In this document: in pieces, positions 1-14,979 of the stretch
Layout: every line of letters starts with the position of its first letter
Numbering within the stretch: the first letter of the stretch is position 1
Source of the DNA: Ecdyonurus torrentis
Lineage: Eukaryota > Arthropoda > Insecta > Ephemeroptera > Heptageniidae
Assembly: GCA_949318235.1 (NCBI GenBank)
Contig: OX439131.1
Location: forward strand, 13,748,428 to 13,812,427
Reading direction: 5' to 3'
DNA length: 64,000 bases
The notes under the pieces: generated by a model
Told to the model about the DNA's origin: nothing
The model's database searches: none
The model's input: the letters and a program-made list of their open reading frames with translations, nothing else
Made by a program: the position numbers and the translations under genes

Positions 1-120
1 AATAAAATGTATCAGCTTTAGTTATTAACCTCAAAATGAGACAATTAGAAACGATTGTAAATAAATATTCACAAATACAAACATATATACAGCTACAGTT
101 AATAAGCACATTACATATCG

Positions 121-125
<5 letters not shown>

Positions 126-172
<47 letters not shown>
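126..172. repeat. (CT)n microsatellite
   Basis: About 23 uninterrupted CT units. Confidence 0.95.
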
Positions 173-177
<5 letters not shown>

Positions 178-300
178 CTGCTGTGGAGTACTTATACTAC
201 TTCAGGATAAAATTTCACGATAATATTATCATTACAAAATTAATCATTCTTTTCAAAATTTAAAATAAAAGGTATTTCATTTAGGCAAGTAATTTTAATC

Positions 301-425
<125 letters not shown>

Positions 426-701
426 ATGGAATGAATTGATTACAAAAGACATAAAAATAATACAGATTTTTTGTTCTATCAATTTTACTATTCAGCAACA
501 AAAAGCTATAGAAATAAGCTAATTCTATGACTAATTCTCCCAATCTGCTTGCTATATTTATACGGTATATGAAATATATGAGGCTTATTACATATTGGCT
601 ATAACTCAATTATCTTTATTGTTTTATTGAAATTGATCACAATAGCAAATACCATAAACTTTTTTTTATTCAGATATAAATCAATGCTAAATTTATATAG
701 C

Positions 702-728
702 AAAAAAAAAAAAAAAAAAAAAAAAAAA
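702..728. repeat. Poly(A) run
   Basis: 27 A. One of about 26 comparable homopolymer runs; others are near 3487, 5201, 10892, 11448, 23746, 28009, 31951, 35225, 35532, 41130, 41393, 44123, 47958, 48580, 53480, 54020, 55327 and 58883. Confidence 0.95.
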
Positions 729-866
729 CTATGCGCATATTTTGAATCTTCGTGTCATCAAAGCATTGATTCTACAATGTAATTTCTATTTAAAGTCAGC
801 ATATTTTTCATTGTAGAACCATTTTTTTAAGGCATGTGTAGCAAAAGTATAAATGATAATCATTTA

Positions 867-998
<132 letters not shown>

Positions 999-1073
999 AT
1001 TTTATTTAGACAATATGTAAAACTAAGATAAAAAAATGCGTACAGTACATGAATCTGATAATGAAATTCTTTG

Positions 1074-1178
<105 letters not shown>

Positions 1179-2161
1179 CATACACTACACTATTTAGTAT
1201 ATCGTTGAGTATTCAATATTGATTAATTAAATGTGGAACAAAATTTTTTCTTAACTTTATTTCTATGTGTTTTATTACATGAATAATTTATGTAAATTTG
1301 CAAACTTTAAGTTTTCCCAATTTAATTATTGGTTGTTATGCTAATGATGAAGACAGATGGTAAAAAAGTGCAGAAGAACGATCAATGCAAACATAAAATT
1401 TATTAAGAGGAAAAGTGAGGAGAGAGAGAGACACACTCACACAAATTTATTCAAACCAATCAATTTGATTCGAATGTTTGTTTTATTTTTTTTTATCATG
1501 CTCTCTCAACGCCCATGGCTAAGGTAAATAACGACCACAAAAAATTCTATAAAATGAACTAAATTTTAAATTTTATAAAAAGTCAACTAACGTTATAAGT
1601 CTTATCAACAAATTAAAAGAGCGGTTGTGTTTTTTTAACATATAACTTTAACTAAATAAGTTACCTAAAATGTTCAATATTGTACTATAACATTATATAA
1701 ATTTTGCATTACAGTGTGCATTTTTTTAAATTAATGAAATGAAAAATATGTAAAAAAAAAAATTATAATAATAATAAAATATTAATAATAATATGTTTGA
1801 CATTGCTCCAAAATCTTCCAAATATTATTTAATAATATTTACACGAATGAGGATGTTTCTAAAAGTTTAATTGCTGACATAAAATGTATAAAATGCTCAT
1901 TATACTTCCTAGTTCAGGGCAGTGATAGAAGTTCAGCCCGCAGTTTTCTCTGTGACGTGATGCAGGTCAGTGGACATAGACTTTGAAGTGACAACAAGCC
2001 ACGTGACAACTTAGTAAATATACAAGTCCACATGAGGGTAAAGCTTTTATTAGGCAACATTTGCTGACGTCATACATAGCCCCAAAACTGACAACATATT
2101 ATTTTTCCTTTGCATCCTACTCACTTTCCATCCTACTCACTTTGTTCCCTGCCCTCCCCTC

Positions 2162-2322
<161 letters not shown>

Positions 2323-2806
2323 CCTGACATGCATGTAGAAAACAAATGTATTTTTTAATAAGTGAGCTGAAATATTGATAATTTATTTACTACTTACATC
2401 ATGGTACTTAATTTCTTCAAATTAAATTATTTCTTTTAAGTGTACTAATAATTAAACGTCATTAAAATTTTGTAACTAACTTCCCCCAATTTTAATAAGT
2501 TTTAAAATGTTTCATTGTTTAATTAATATAGTAGATATATTTAATTGCTTTAATTTACATACGTATAGCTCAATAAGAAATTAGTTATTATATAATTATT
2601 AAATTTGAACGTTTTGAAATTGACAAATCAAATGAAACGCAACTTTGACATGTGACATTATTATGTCATGTACACTACAGTACAAAAGTTGTATTTTCTT
2701 GCAAAATAATTGACAGCTAAAGGTTATATTCTTAAAGTCACGTAAAACGAAACAGAAATTTTCTTTTCATCTTCATGTGGAATCAAGAAGATGTTTCACA
2801 TCATTT

Positions 2807-3006
2807 NNNNNNNNNNNNNNNNNNNNNNNNNNNNNNNNNNNNNNNNNNNNNNNNNNNNNNNNNNNNNNNNNNNNNNNNNNNNNNNNNNNNNNNNNNNNNN
2901 NNNNNNNNNNNNNNNNNNNNNNNNNNNNNNNNNNNNNNNNNNNNNNNNNNNNNNNNNNNNNNNNNNNNNNNNNNNNNNNNNNNNNNNNNNNNNNNNNNNN
3001 NNNNNN
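2807..3006. other. Assembly gap (200 N)
   Basis: Exactly 200 undetermined bases. TCATTT occurs immediately on both sides, which may be a small unmerged overlap. Confidence 0.95.
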
Positions 3007-4063
3007 TCATTTGAAATGATGAGGAAAATTAAAATTACGTTTGCTTCTTGAATATATTATACAAAGTTATAATTTGTATAGAAACACTTCTAGAAAACAC
3101 ATTCATTATAACATATTATTAAAAGCAATCTTCTATAGATATGTATATAGTATCAAAATATTTTCTCGATATTTTTATTGAAAAGTTTCAATTTCTTTAT
3201 AAATATATTGAAAATAACCTAAACTTGTCATATTTTTCTGTTAATATTTTATCGGTTTAAAATTTCAATGAACTAAAATATATTATTTGAATGATGATTA
3301 TATTCCACGTTAAAAAAAAAGTAAAAGTTATTGAAATTCTGCGTTTTGCAGCGCTTGTAGATAAATTATTATATTATTTATTATTAAATTATTTTAAGTA
3401 TCAACGTAATAAAATTACCAAAAGTGCTTCTATCAGTGTGTGTTTTTAACTATAGACATTTCTCCTAATTTTACAAGTTGTGTGCTTTTTTTTTTTTTTT
3501 TTTTTTTAATTCAAATCTGTAATAAAAACAAACTGTGAGTGTATATGAAAGAGAGAGAATGAGGTTTCATCAAAAAGGTTGAATTAAACCAACATAATTA
3601 GCGTTGAGAATTATTCATTACTGCATGAGAGCGAGTGAGTGTGACAGAGATATTAGACAGAGGAATTATCAATAGTTCTCTCTTCTGGTATACGTATATG
3701 GTAAATGTATGTACGTTGTAATATATTACAAATCTTCTTGTCCTCGGGCTAACAACTTTGACCTTACCTGATGATCTGATTTTATTAGTAATAGCTGCTT
3801 CTGTGAACCGTAAATTTTGCATTTTAACATTTGGTATTTCTATTGACCTTATGTTACACAAATATTATTCTAGAAAATACAAATGTTCTTTTTATTTTAA
3901 CTTTTAAATAAAAACAAATTTCAATTGGATTTTTTTTAAATGTAGGAAATAAGACAATTATTTTTTTATAACTTTAAGAAATAATTTAGGCCTAACAAAA
4001 ATGTACTTTTTAAAAATTATTAAACACGAAACGTGACCTCCGAAATTGAAGCTTAAAAAGAGA

Positions 4064-4390
4064 AAGTTCAGGGGTTACAACATGGATTTTTCAATGTTAG
4101 ATAGTGAGAAGAACTGTTCATAAACTCACATATGATGACCCAATACCCTTCCTTAGCCCCATGGTGGCCCCTTAAACTTGCGCTCATCCTGCGAGCTATG
4201 CAACCCACTACAACGTTTCTATAGTAAAGCCGTAACCATGACGTAAAATATACGGGAAGAGTTGCATATCTCGCAGGATGATCACGAGTTTGCGGGGCTA
4301 CGAAAGGACTTTGGATCATCATATATGAGTTTATGGAAAGTTCTTCTCAATATCTAACATTGAAGAAGCTATGTTGTAACCCCTGAACTT
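4064..4390. mobile_element. Near-complete palindromic foldback element
   Basis: It begins AAGTTCAGGGGTTACAACAT and ends with the complement. Pairing continues through TCAATGTTAGATA, AGAAGAAC, ATAAACTCA and CATCCTGCGAG...ATGCAAC almost to the centre near 4220. About 330 bp, GC-richer than its flanks, no gene. Confidence 0.72.
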
Positions 4391-5197
4391 CCTCTTCAAT
4401 GCTAAAATAATAAAACGTATAAAATCTGCGAAATTTTTTCTCACCATTAGGTCATCCTGATACGATACCCAGTAGAAAATGTTATGCTGGCTGCATAAGA
4501 TGAATATTCCTATGCCCTTCTATGGCAATACAAATGGTTTTTGGGACAAAATTATATAATTTTTGCAAGTCCCATCTTATGATTTGTAATATAAAAATCA
4601 ATGTTGTTAATAATAAAGGATGTTTTTAAAAGTAAGCAAGTAAATTTACAACCTTTAACAAACTAAAGCTAGTCTAATTTAATTTTGACTCTTCTTTATT
4701 TTACACAAATATAATATGATTTGTTGTATTTTTTTGTATATTTTTGCCCTGAAAATAACAAATTTACAACAGAATTCCAAGTCAATTAAATAGCTCATTT
4801 GTGATAGAAAGCAAAAGGTTACATTTATACTAATATATGTTTATACTATTTTGCGCTCTAAGAAATATAATGGTTGAATAAAATAATATTTAAAAAAATA
4901 TATATATAATTAAAATTTAAAATTTAGTCAGATTTAAGTAGATTATAATATTTAACATGGTTTCATTCTATAGTATTACAGTCATCCTTTGCAATGTGTA
5001 TATGTGTATTATGTCCTCAAACTATATATGTGTGTATTTCCGTATTACGAATGAAAATTTTATGAGGATTTAATGTAGTGGTATATTACTATAAAGTTCA
5101 TTTTACTTATATTTAACATTGAAATTTAAGCCATGTTGAATTCTTATTTGATACTAGACTATTTGGTTGAGTGCAGGTGAAGGATTTAGTTACCGAA

Positions 5198-5228
<31 letters not shown>

Positions 5229-5602
5229 CACAAAGTGCACACACGTATATAAATAAATTCAGTTACCTTTTTTTTCCACTATAGAAGTGTAAAAATTGAT
5301 GTCAACTTACATTATGATAAAAATGATATCATTTTTCCAAACTTTTTTTTTTTTTTTTAAAGTAGGAGTTTTTATCTTTTAAAACTCACGAGGACACTTA
5401 AAAAAAATTATATGGAAGTTATTGAAGTTACTAGACTTGAGGTTTTAATATATATAAAAAAAAATCTCAAGGATCAGCAACGATCTCTTGGGTTTTACTT
5501 AAAGAACTTAATTTTCAACTTCTACATTTAAATTCAATTACATGATTACATTTTATTCCACTAAGAGCCACTAAAAATTAGAGATGGTTTTAATAAACCC
5601 TA

Positions 5603-5607
5603 CCCCC

Positions 5608-5638
<31 letters not shown>
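5603..5638. repeat. Poly(C)-poly(T) tract
   Basis: 13 C followed directly by 23 T. Confidence 0.92.
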
Positions 5639-5880
5639 ACTTTACTTTACGTATATTTGGAAATTTTAATGTTAAAAATTTACAACAATTTTAATAGCAA
5701 GAAAAATTTATCGATATAAAGTGAAAAGCATTGAAGGATGATTTTGTATATAACAAAGTGATTTTTTTTTAACGAGAAAATCTCAGTAAAATGTTATAGA
5801 GCAAAGCAAATAACAGAAATGTTGGGCATATTGTTAAAATTTGGCTTTACATTCGATGAAGGAAAAATGATACAGTTGGC

Positions 5881-5911
<31 letters not shown>

Positions 5912-6110
5912 CTGGTCTGATACTACTACGTTTGCCGTTTGCCGCAGGCTTAGATTAATGAACAAAAGTTATACATACAAATACGATCGAGTGAGTGTAG
6001 ACATAGTCTTTGTTATTCACCATCCTCTGCGGCTTTTGTTGCTATAATGAACAGAGAAAAGAGAGCGAGAGATATAAGAAGAGCTTCACTCGCTGTGCCT
6101 GTATATACCT

Positions 6111-6233
<123 letters not shown>

Positions 6234-6588
6234 CGGTGATTTGTCTTACATTTGACGTGAAACAATCTTTCATATTTTATTAATGTGAAGTAACACATGG
6301 TTCTCTTCTCTCTCACTCCTACTAGTTATTTGATCAATACAGTCTATATCTATATATATATATATACACCTTTACCTATACCTGTGAGTAATATAATTAA
6401 ACACAATACTTAATATAATTTAGATCAGTAAATGAGACAGAAACTAAAAGAAACAATTAAATTATTATTATGAACTCGTCACAGGCTAATGATGCTTTTT
6501 CTTGAATTTAATTGTTAAATAAATGTTTCATGTTATACCTAAATATTTTTATTTTTATTTTTTTGCACAACAAGTAATATTTTTCTCA

Positions 6589-6593
<5 letters not shown>

Positions 6594-6654
<61 letters not shown>
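6594..6654. repeat. (TA)n microsatellite
   Basis: About 30 units. Confidence 0.95.
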
Positions 6655-6656
<2 letters not shown>

Positions 6657-7293
6657 TTTAGTAATGGAAATTTTTTATTGACAAATTTTCAAATACGTAT
6701 CAATACTATTTGACGAATATATATACATAAAAAGTAAATTTTCCATTAGGTGTAATCTTTCTCATCTGAACAAAGACAAAAATCAAAGAAATTTTAAAAT
6801 AAAAAGTAATAATAAATTCTATTTGTTTTACATTATAAAACAAAAGAATATATTATTGATCATTTTACGATCAAAATAAAAATGATACTTTTGTATCATT
6901 TTTGAAAAAAAAAAAATATAAATATATATAATATTGAAATTCTTTTATTTATATTATACTTTTCTCTGTTTTATATTATAATTTGTTGTAGCTATAAAAT
7001 GATTCTAACAAAACAAAACAATAAAAACAAAATTCACTGTCAGAAAACATTGTGAAAAAGCTACAAAGAGTAAATTTTATCGTTGCCAAAGAGACTTCTT
7101 AATCAGTCAAAAGCTCTTTTCAAATATTTGTATTAAAAAAAGTCGTTCTCAAATATGATATAAAAAAAAAATTTATTTTATATACAGTATACGTCAGAAA
7201 ATCAAAATGTATTATTTCTCTACTTTTAAATCTATATTTAAAACAAAAAGACGAAACACTTTATAATAAAAGAGAGAAAATTTTGGCATGTTG

Positions 7294-7297
<4 letters not shown>

Positions 7298-7333
<36 letters not shown>
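7298..7333. repeat. (CT)n microsatellite
   Basis: About 18 units. Confidence 0.95.
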
Positions 7334-7336
<3 letters not shown>

Positions 7337-7582
7337 TGCCTCCATCAAAGTATAAACACATCTTATCAAAAACAATGAAACAATATAATATACTCAGTTG
7401 AGTTTTAATTCAAAAATAAAATCAATTCATACTTAAACATTAAAAATAAAATGCACTCACTCGTGTTAAAAAAAAATCTTTGCTGTAGATTTTTATTTAT
7501 TTTTTCACAAAGCTTACAAAAACAAAATAAAAAAGAGAGCAGTTTGATTTCAATTGGACGTTTACAACAATAGTCCTCACTT

Positions 7583-7583
7583 T

Positions 7584-7616
<33 letters not shown>

Positions 7617-7630
7617 TTCTCTCTTTCTCT
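7583..7630. repeat. Imperfect (CT)n microsatellite
   Basis: CT units with three CTTT interruptions. Confidence 0.9.
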
Positions 7631-10600
7631 TGACGAAAAAAAATGGCAAAAGCTGATCAATTGGGCACGCAGTGTGCTATTGTGTCATTTAAAAAACAAC
7701 AACGCTCGAAAAGCAAATAGTCAATATAATCTAGGACAAGCAAAAAACATTAGTGATAACAAATTTGCTACAGAAAATACAAAAGAATTGACGTTTTTAA
7801 TGTCGAGCAATTCATTTCAATTTATCTACATTGTTTCGAGTCATTTACCACCTGGCTAATACATTGCATTTTGCCACGACGTAACAAAACAGATGGCAAA
7901 ATGCTTTTATTACTTTTTCTTTACCTGTTAATTTAGATATCAAAATCTGTACACTGCAGTTACATAAAATCAATAGATTTCTTGACAAATGTGACTTTGT
8001 ATTGCAATTTACTATAAGCTGTACGAAACTATTAGGGCAACAGATATCCCCCAATTAAAACTATCATTTTTCTTCCGATATATAATTATATAACAGAAGA
8101 GAAAAGTAAGCTGTTATTTTTTTCACTGATGGTAACCATTTTTTCAAAAATGTTGCAACAATAATAGAGCAAAAATAAAACTATTTTCTAAAAATTACTA
8201 TAATATCATATTATTTAAAAAATTTGTAAAATCATTCATTACAATATGTAAAAAGATGTAAAAATGATGTAAATATGGTGATACATTTAATTATGCTACC
8301 TTTAATTCATTAAATTTTAAAAATTATTATATAATTATAAATGTTGTTGAATCTGTTAAAAAATGACAATAAATTATTACATTATAATACAAAATAAATA
8401 AGTGTAGGATATAAAATAAAATGTAGAAAAAAGGTTATGAGTTATGAGTGTCGGAGATGCTGAGGGTGATGAATAAGGTTTGCACTCTCGTTGACAGAGA
8501 TTAGTGCGTGGCATCACGCCACCCCGAGAGATTTATCTAACTGAAATCTGCGAACATTGTTCAACGCAATTTTTTACACCTGATTTCTGTTCTGCCTACC
8601 GTTTTGCCATCACAAAATTGAGAGAGCTCTTCACGGACCACTTTTTAGTTGACTTAATTTTTGGCTTCAAAGCCAAATATTTTTTTAGTGCTATTTTATA
8701 CTTCCGACATATTATTAATAAATATTATGGAAATTCAGAGAAAAACATATAAAATTTCACGTTAAAATAGCAAAAGTATAAGAATGAAGATAAAAAATAT
8801 AATATACAATAAAAATGATTTAGAAGTTTTCTTTAAATTTCAAATTTTTTATACTATCTTGAATATTTTAATTTTACTTTATATAGATTGTCGCAAATAT
8901 ATATTTCTTTTCTTTTACCGATTTCAGTTTGCGACAGTAAAATAGTGGACTATACACTTGTATAAGCAGTAAGATTTTCTAGTTGGTTGAACTCAATGTA
9001 GTTACAGAGGGTGGGTGTTTTGTTTTGTTACAGCAAAAGTACTGAAGTGTAGTACAATATACATGGTCCTCACCATCGTAAGATTTATCACCAGATACGT
9101 CGCCGTCCGTGACAAATAAAATAAACGTCCTACATATACTGACTGCATCGCGGAGAAGAAATTCTACTTCTGTGCACGCTGTAGATCGTTATTACTTTTT
9201 TTTTCTCCCCCTTTTTCTTACACCATTGTCTGTTTTCTTTATTTTTTCTTGCTTTTTTTTTTTTTAATGAGACAACATAGAAACGGAACAACAATGCAAA
9301 AAAAGAGGGAAAAAATCGTTTAATTTTCTCACTAAAATAATATATCGGTTTGCATAAAACAGCCTGATGGTTCCAAGATGTTTGTGGTCATTTCTTTCCT
9401 CTACTATTCCTTATGACATTGACTGAAAATTTACTGTCCACTTACTATATTACTTAACTATATGCACTTAACTTCGTACTTTTAGTTTATTAATATTTAA
9501 AAAATTATTATTCTCTGCAAACAATGTTTACAAAATGCATCTGGATCAAAGAAAATTCTCATTGTTTTTAGCAAACGAAGGAATATAATGTTACAGTTGA
9601 GTAGTACATAGAAAATATTTAATTGCAAATAACTACTGTAATTCAATGTGAAATTCTAATTTATTGAAACAAGTATCTTAATTATCATTTTATGATATAC
9701 ATACTGTATTATAATATGTATATAGTACTATATAGCATTATAGAATAAAATGTAAATGCGATTTATTATAATAAAGAAGATGCACAATATTATACAGGAT
9801 AACGATATACTCTACATATTATATATAATACAAGTAAAAAGCACATGTATAAAATTAATAAACATACGGTAATTATAAGCGTGCAAATATTATCTATACA
9901 AAATTCAATACTTATCTGTATAATTTTCTCATCTCTACCGTAATTAGCTATTACACATGGCTATGTATATAATAAAATAATATGTACTGACTGAGTACAG
10001 AATGAAATTTAATTTAATTTATCAATATGATTGACACAAAGATTAATTATGATATGATTATTTTTATGCAAATTAATTTGATTAAGCTTTTTTCTCTCAT
10101 TTAGTCTCTCTCTCTCTCTCTCTTTCTCTCTCTCAATATAAATAAATAAAACGATTAATTTATTGTTCAATGAGCTGAGCTCATGATTTCATTTAAATTT
10201 AATTAATATTGTTGTTATTATTATCATCATTAAACAATTTTAAACACTTTTAGTTTTCCTCTATTTTATAATATTTAATATAATTAATTAAAATAGAACA
10301 ATATGTTTTTTGTTCATCAAGAATTAAAATATCATTATTATACATAATTAGATTTCATGATAAAAAAAACTTAAACATTATTATTATTATTGTATAGTAT
10401 ACATTTCATTGTAAAAGTTTCAATTCAAAATATTTATTTGAAACCTTTTAAGCAACGTTTTTCTTCTCAAAATAGAATTTTTCCTTGTATAATTTTCCTT
10501 TCATTTTTTATTGTCAGTTCTATATACAGATCATATCACATGATACGAAAATGGAACCCATTTATAATAGTACTTTTCTTTTTGAAATAAATAAATCAGC

Positions 10601-10929
10601 CGATCCCATACTCAAATTCACACCCCTGTACATCTGCACTACTTTTAACATATGTCTTGATATGTGTTTCAATCTCGCTTAGCGGAATTGAAAGAATTGA
10701 TCAGTCGTGAAAGTTGAGGGGGATGAGAACTTGCTAAGAGCACAAAATAATATTTATCTTGCAACGTCTTTATATATATATATTATATCTCTCTTTTATC
10801 CGTTACTGAATACGCCTTCTTCTTAAGTATAACATTTCTTTTTTAAGCAACTAAATTTTCACACACATACAATTACATATTCAATGCTGTATCTTTTTTT
10901 TTTTTTTTTTTTTTTTTGCTTATGTTAAG

Positions 10930-11015
10930 TCTACTTGTAATGTTGTGGTCAAGGTTTTGTAAAACAGGGCTGTCAAGCCCTCACAACGCCTTAATAAAGT
11001 TACTTATTATTGTTA
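10930..11015 (+). repeat. Possible 3' end of a non-LTR retrotransposon
   Basis: A small hairpin AGGGCTGTCAAGCCCT (10966-10981) is followed by CGCCTTAATAAAGTTACTTATTATTG. An AATAAAG plus TTATT tail is typical of animal LINE/SINE 3' ends. There is no coding part upstream. Confidence 0.25.
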
Positions 11016-11219
11016 TATTATATAATATCCACTTCTAAGTTGGCATGTTTAATTATAAAAATTATGCTGCTTCTATTGCACATTTTTTAGAACAGTACAT
11101 TATAAACAATAGTTGTTGTTTTTCCTCTAATTGAATGTAAAGGAAGAATAAATAAAGAAAAATTGCAAATAATATATTTATTCAATGAAATTTGAACGCT
11201 TTTACAATTAAAATTATTG

Positions 11220-11220
<1 letters not shown>

Positions 11221-11273
<53 letters not shown>
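11221..11273. repeat. (CT)n microsatellite
   Basis: About 26 units. Confidence 0.95.
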
Positions 11274-11276
<3 letters not shown>

Positions 11277-12378
11277 ACTCGTACAATTTTGAAATCAAAT
11301 TTCCAGCATATTGCATTGTTTTTATTTCTATACTTTTTATATCACAATCGTTAACACTTTGAGTAGCAACAAAAGTACTTTTTGTAATTGGATTTCTTGA
11401 TTTAGGGACACCTTGTTAGTACAAAGTTTTATGAACAACACCAGACTAAAAAAAAAAAAAAAAAAAAAAAAACGCTAAACTTACTTTTTTCCACCCTCTC
11501 CAATTTATCATTCTTTTACTATCATAAAAAATTCTCTATACGAAGAAAAAAGACTTCGTATATTAAAGTTTCTAATTAAAAAATCTACAGCACGATGAAA
11601 GAAAAAGTCACCGACTATAAAAAAAATATAAGAAAGAAGCAATTCCACACTCCGCTGTTCATAATCAAAATTATAGCAAGTACTAAAGCAAGTACAGATG
11701 GGTTTCATACTAGAGAAAAACGTATAGTGGAAAATATACGCAAGGGGATGAAAATAACAGTAAAAAGATTTTGCAGGGGGAAAAAACATTCTTCACAAGT
11801 TTTCTTTTTCTATTTCTAAAAAAAGAAAAAAAAGTGTGTATATGACTATTATTCCTTATATATACAATTTTCAACCAGATGTTTTTTTTTTAGCAACAAT
11901 AAAAATATATAGTTTATACTAGGAAATTTAAAACAATGGAGGGAAAATATTGTTCTATAAGAAAAGTGTAAAAGCTAAAATATATACGTATTATAAGCTA
12001 ACTTGTAACTTATATCTTATATTTTATACATAATATTTATCATAAAAATTATTTTGTCTCTTTCTGAAAAGCTTTTCTTTACATTGATTTCTTTAAGATT
12101 TAACTTGTAAGTATTATATAGTTTTGGAGTATCGCGAGAGATATAGGATCACTAATTACTTGGTCGAGCAGTAGCTAAGCAGTCAGCCAGGACTGTAAGC
12201 AAGCAACCAAGTAAGCAAGCTAAGCAAAGGCTATAGCTCTAACACGTGACCAGAGTGAGCAAAATTTCATTAAAACGTCAACCACGTGAGACAAATAACG
12301 ATTTCAGTTTCTTATATATTTTTTTGTACTATTATACCTTTACATTCTTTTACTGAAATGCACACACAAGACAAAGGC

Positions 12379-12381
<3 letters not shown>

Positions 12382-12461
<80 letters not shown>
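12382..12461. repeat. (TA)n microsatellite
   Basis: About 40 units. Confidence 0.95.
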
Positions 12462-12466
<5 letters not shown>

Positions 12467-12728
12467 TTATCTCTGTCTCTCATGTTTTGCATGTTTGATA
12501 ATTAACTTCTTTTGCATTTTTATTATGCTAATTATATGCAGTGTAAAAATATGCAACTCATTGTGATGATAATGAAAAATTGTGTAAAACTTAACGTCTA
12601 TATTTTATATTATTCGTAACACGTATAAGATTGTCTGTATACTCTTTATGTTTTGTTTAACTGTTATGCTCTGAAATGCTGTTACGCTATGCCATGCTAA
12701 AATTTCAATGCTTCCACGTCAAAAACAA

Positions 12729-13905
12729 TTATCTGCAAATTCCACACTTTCCACGAGTGGAGCATCTGCAGGTTCCACCAGCACGGCCTGCAGAGCAAGT
12801 GCAATTTTTTATTTTTAACGAAGAGGGCATGATGTGCATTTGACAAGTGGATTATCTGCAGTTTCTCGACTAGCTTTAAAATAAAATAATTTTGCAGCGT
12901 TATTTAATTAAATATAGTATTTAAAAAATGTCTTACCTTATAAACAAATAAACTAATCCAATAATATGGATAATATCTCCAGAGATCACCAAATTCACTT
13001 GTCGTTATTCAAGATTTCAAATTGTTAACATTTTTTTATTCAAACAGGTTTTAAATGACAATTTATTTCAAAATTAGCTATAGAATTTTTATATATATTT
13101 AGCTTTTATATATTTATTGTAATAATTAAGCTAAAATATTTTAAGTTACCACTATAGTGTCACTGTCACTTGCTTTAAATAAGTAATACTTCAAAAGTAA
13201 AATATCATTATTTTTTTTTTTTTGTAATATTGTATAATTATTAAAAAAAATGTTGATTTAAACAAATACCTTCATTTACTTCACAATCTCAAAGAATAAA
13301 TCAATTTATTAACATTCTTTCACATTATTAACGTCAAATAGAAAAAAATTGAGTGTAAAACTGCACTCTACTCAGTACAGTCGCGATGATAACTGAGCTC
13401 TTTTGGTCAAACATTGAAATTTAGTTAAATATAGTATATTGGGCAGGAAATGCGATAAAGTTCAGAAGACCGATTTAGACTTTGAAATATTGATAAAGGT
13501 AGTATTGCAGCTCTTGGAAATTTCTTATATCTAGCAAAGAAAGAGAGAGAAGGGGGGGGGGGGGGGCAGTAATGAGCAAAATGTTAATATATTGCAAACT
13601 TTTAAATGCATATAAAGCTACCAAAGCAAAGTAAGAAACATTCTTTAATTTTATTAATTAAAAATCAATCGCGTGTCCCTAATTAAAAGTGAAATAAAGC
13701 GCCAACAAAGAAGGAAATTTACTATCCATAACCCCTGCAGGTTAATCCGTAAAAAGTGTAGATACAGATAATACTCAAATTGCCCGCACAAAAAAATTTG
13801 CACATGCTCTGCGAGCCGCTCTGGTGGAACCTGCAGATGCTCCACTCGTGGAAAGTGTGGAATTTGCAGTTACTCCTGTTTGCGGAGTCTGTAATTTGCA
13901 GATAA
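12729..13905. mobile_element. Pair of inverted repeats about 1 kb apart, possible DNA transposon relic
   Basis: The left arm 12729-12810 starts TTATCTGCAAATT. The right arm (about 13800-13905) ends AATTTGCAGATAA. They share an uninterrupted block of about 44 bp containing CTTTCCACGAGTGGAGCATC. The right arm has an extra internal copy of the AATTTGCAG unit. The 1-kb interior is AT-rich with a G-run (13552-13566) and no open frame. The outer right end touches a long (TA)n array. Two separate insertions of one repeat in opposite orientation is the alternative. Confidence 0.5.
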
Positions 13906-13908
13906 TCG

Positions 13909-14124
<216 letters not shown>

Positions 14125-14888
14125 CATATAAATAATAGTGAAGTTCATTGAAACCTTTTCTATATCTTATTGGTAAAATTCAAATATTTATTTAGTTGTT
14201 TGAATTATAAACGATATACAAATCAAATAGATAATAAAAACAGGCATTCATATTGAATAACTTCATTTTTTTATACGTAATACAAATTTAAATAATAAAT
14301 CTAGTAATATATTCGGACCCAATGGAAAGTGTATTTACTTTAAAATTTCAATATCTTATCCAAATATTTTCGTATATACTCTAGAAAATTGAAGCAAAAA
14401 TAACAATTAACTGTTATTATTCCAAAATGTTAAATGTACCACACAATAAACATCAGTTGGATAATATTTACTGGTCCATGTCTATAGACATATATATTAT
14501 ATGTTGCTAATGAAATAATATTGTATTTTTTCTTCTTCTAATATCCGAATTGAAATAAAGATTCCACGATATTATTTTCAAAATAAATCAATATTATTAT
14601 AAATGCCCACAAATAAAATAATTAGGTAAGCTCTTTGATCAAACTTATATCTTTGAGCTCTGGTTTATTATAAATAAACAAATCATTTAAATATATATTG
14701 AATATCTTTATTTAAAGATATTCAAAAATATTAAAATAATTACAGTAATCATAATACAATTGAAAGGGATAGAGGTTTAGGGTTTAGGTCTGACCAATGT
14801 CTGGCTCACTGTTTCACCTAAACCAAATATAATGGTTGGAATTAAAATTTAATTAATTTGAACTTATGAATGCAAATCATATGGAAAG

Positions 14889-14894
<6 letters not shown>

Positions 14895-14975
<81 letters not shown>
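14895..14975. repeat. (TA)n microsatellite
   Basis: About 40 units. Confidence 0.95.

Positions 14976-14979
<4 letters not shown>

Noticed and set aside
4068..4322. 84-codon minus-strand frame
   Set aside because: It lies entirely within the palindromic element at 4064-4390.
8504..8752. 82-codon plus-strand frame
   Set aside because: No recognisable domain, and the second half is AT-driven (Phe, Tyr, Ile). No flanking exons found.
10390..10682. Two overlapping plus-strand frames of about 65 codons
   Set aside because: Hydrophobic, AT-driven composition, overlapping each other; no family recognised.
11508..11819. Facing frames on both strands
   Set aside because: Low-complexity Phe/Tyr/Lys composition with no motif or splice support.
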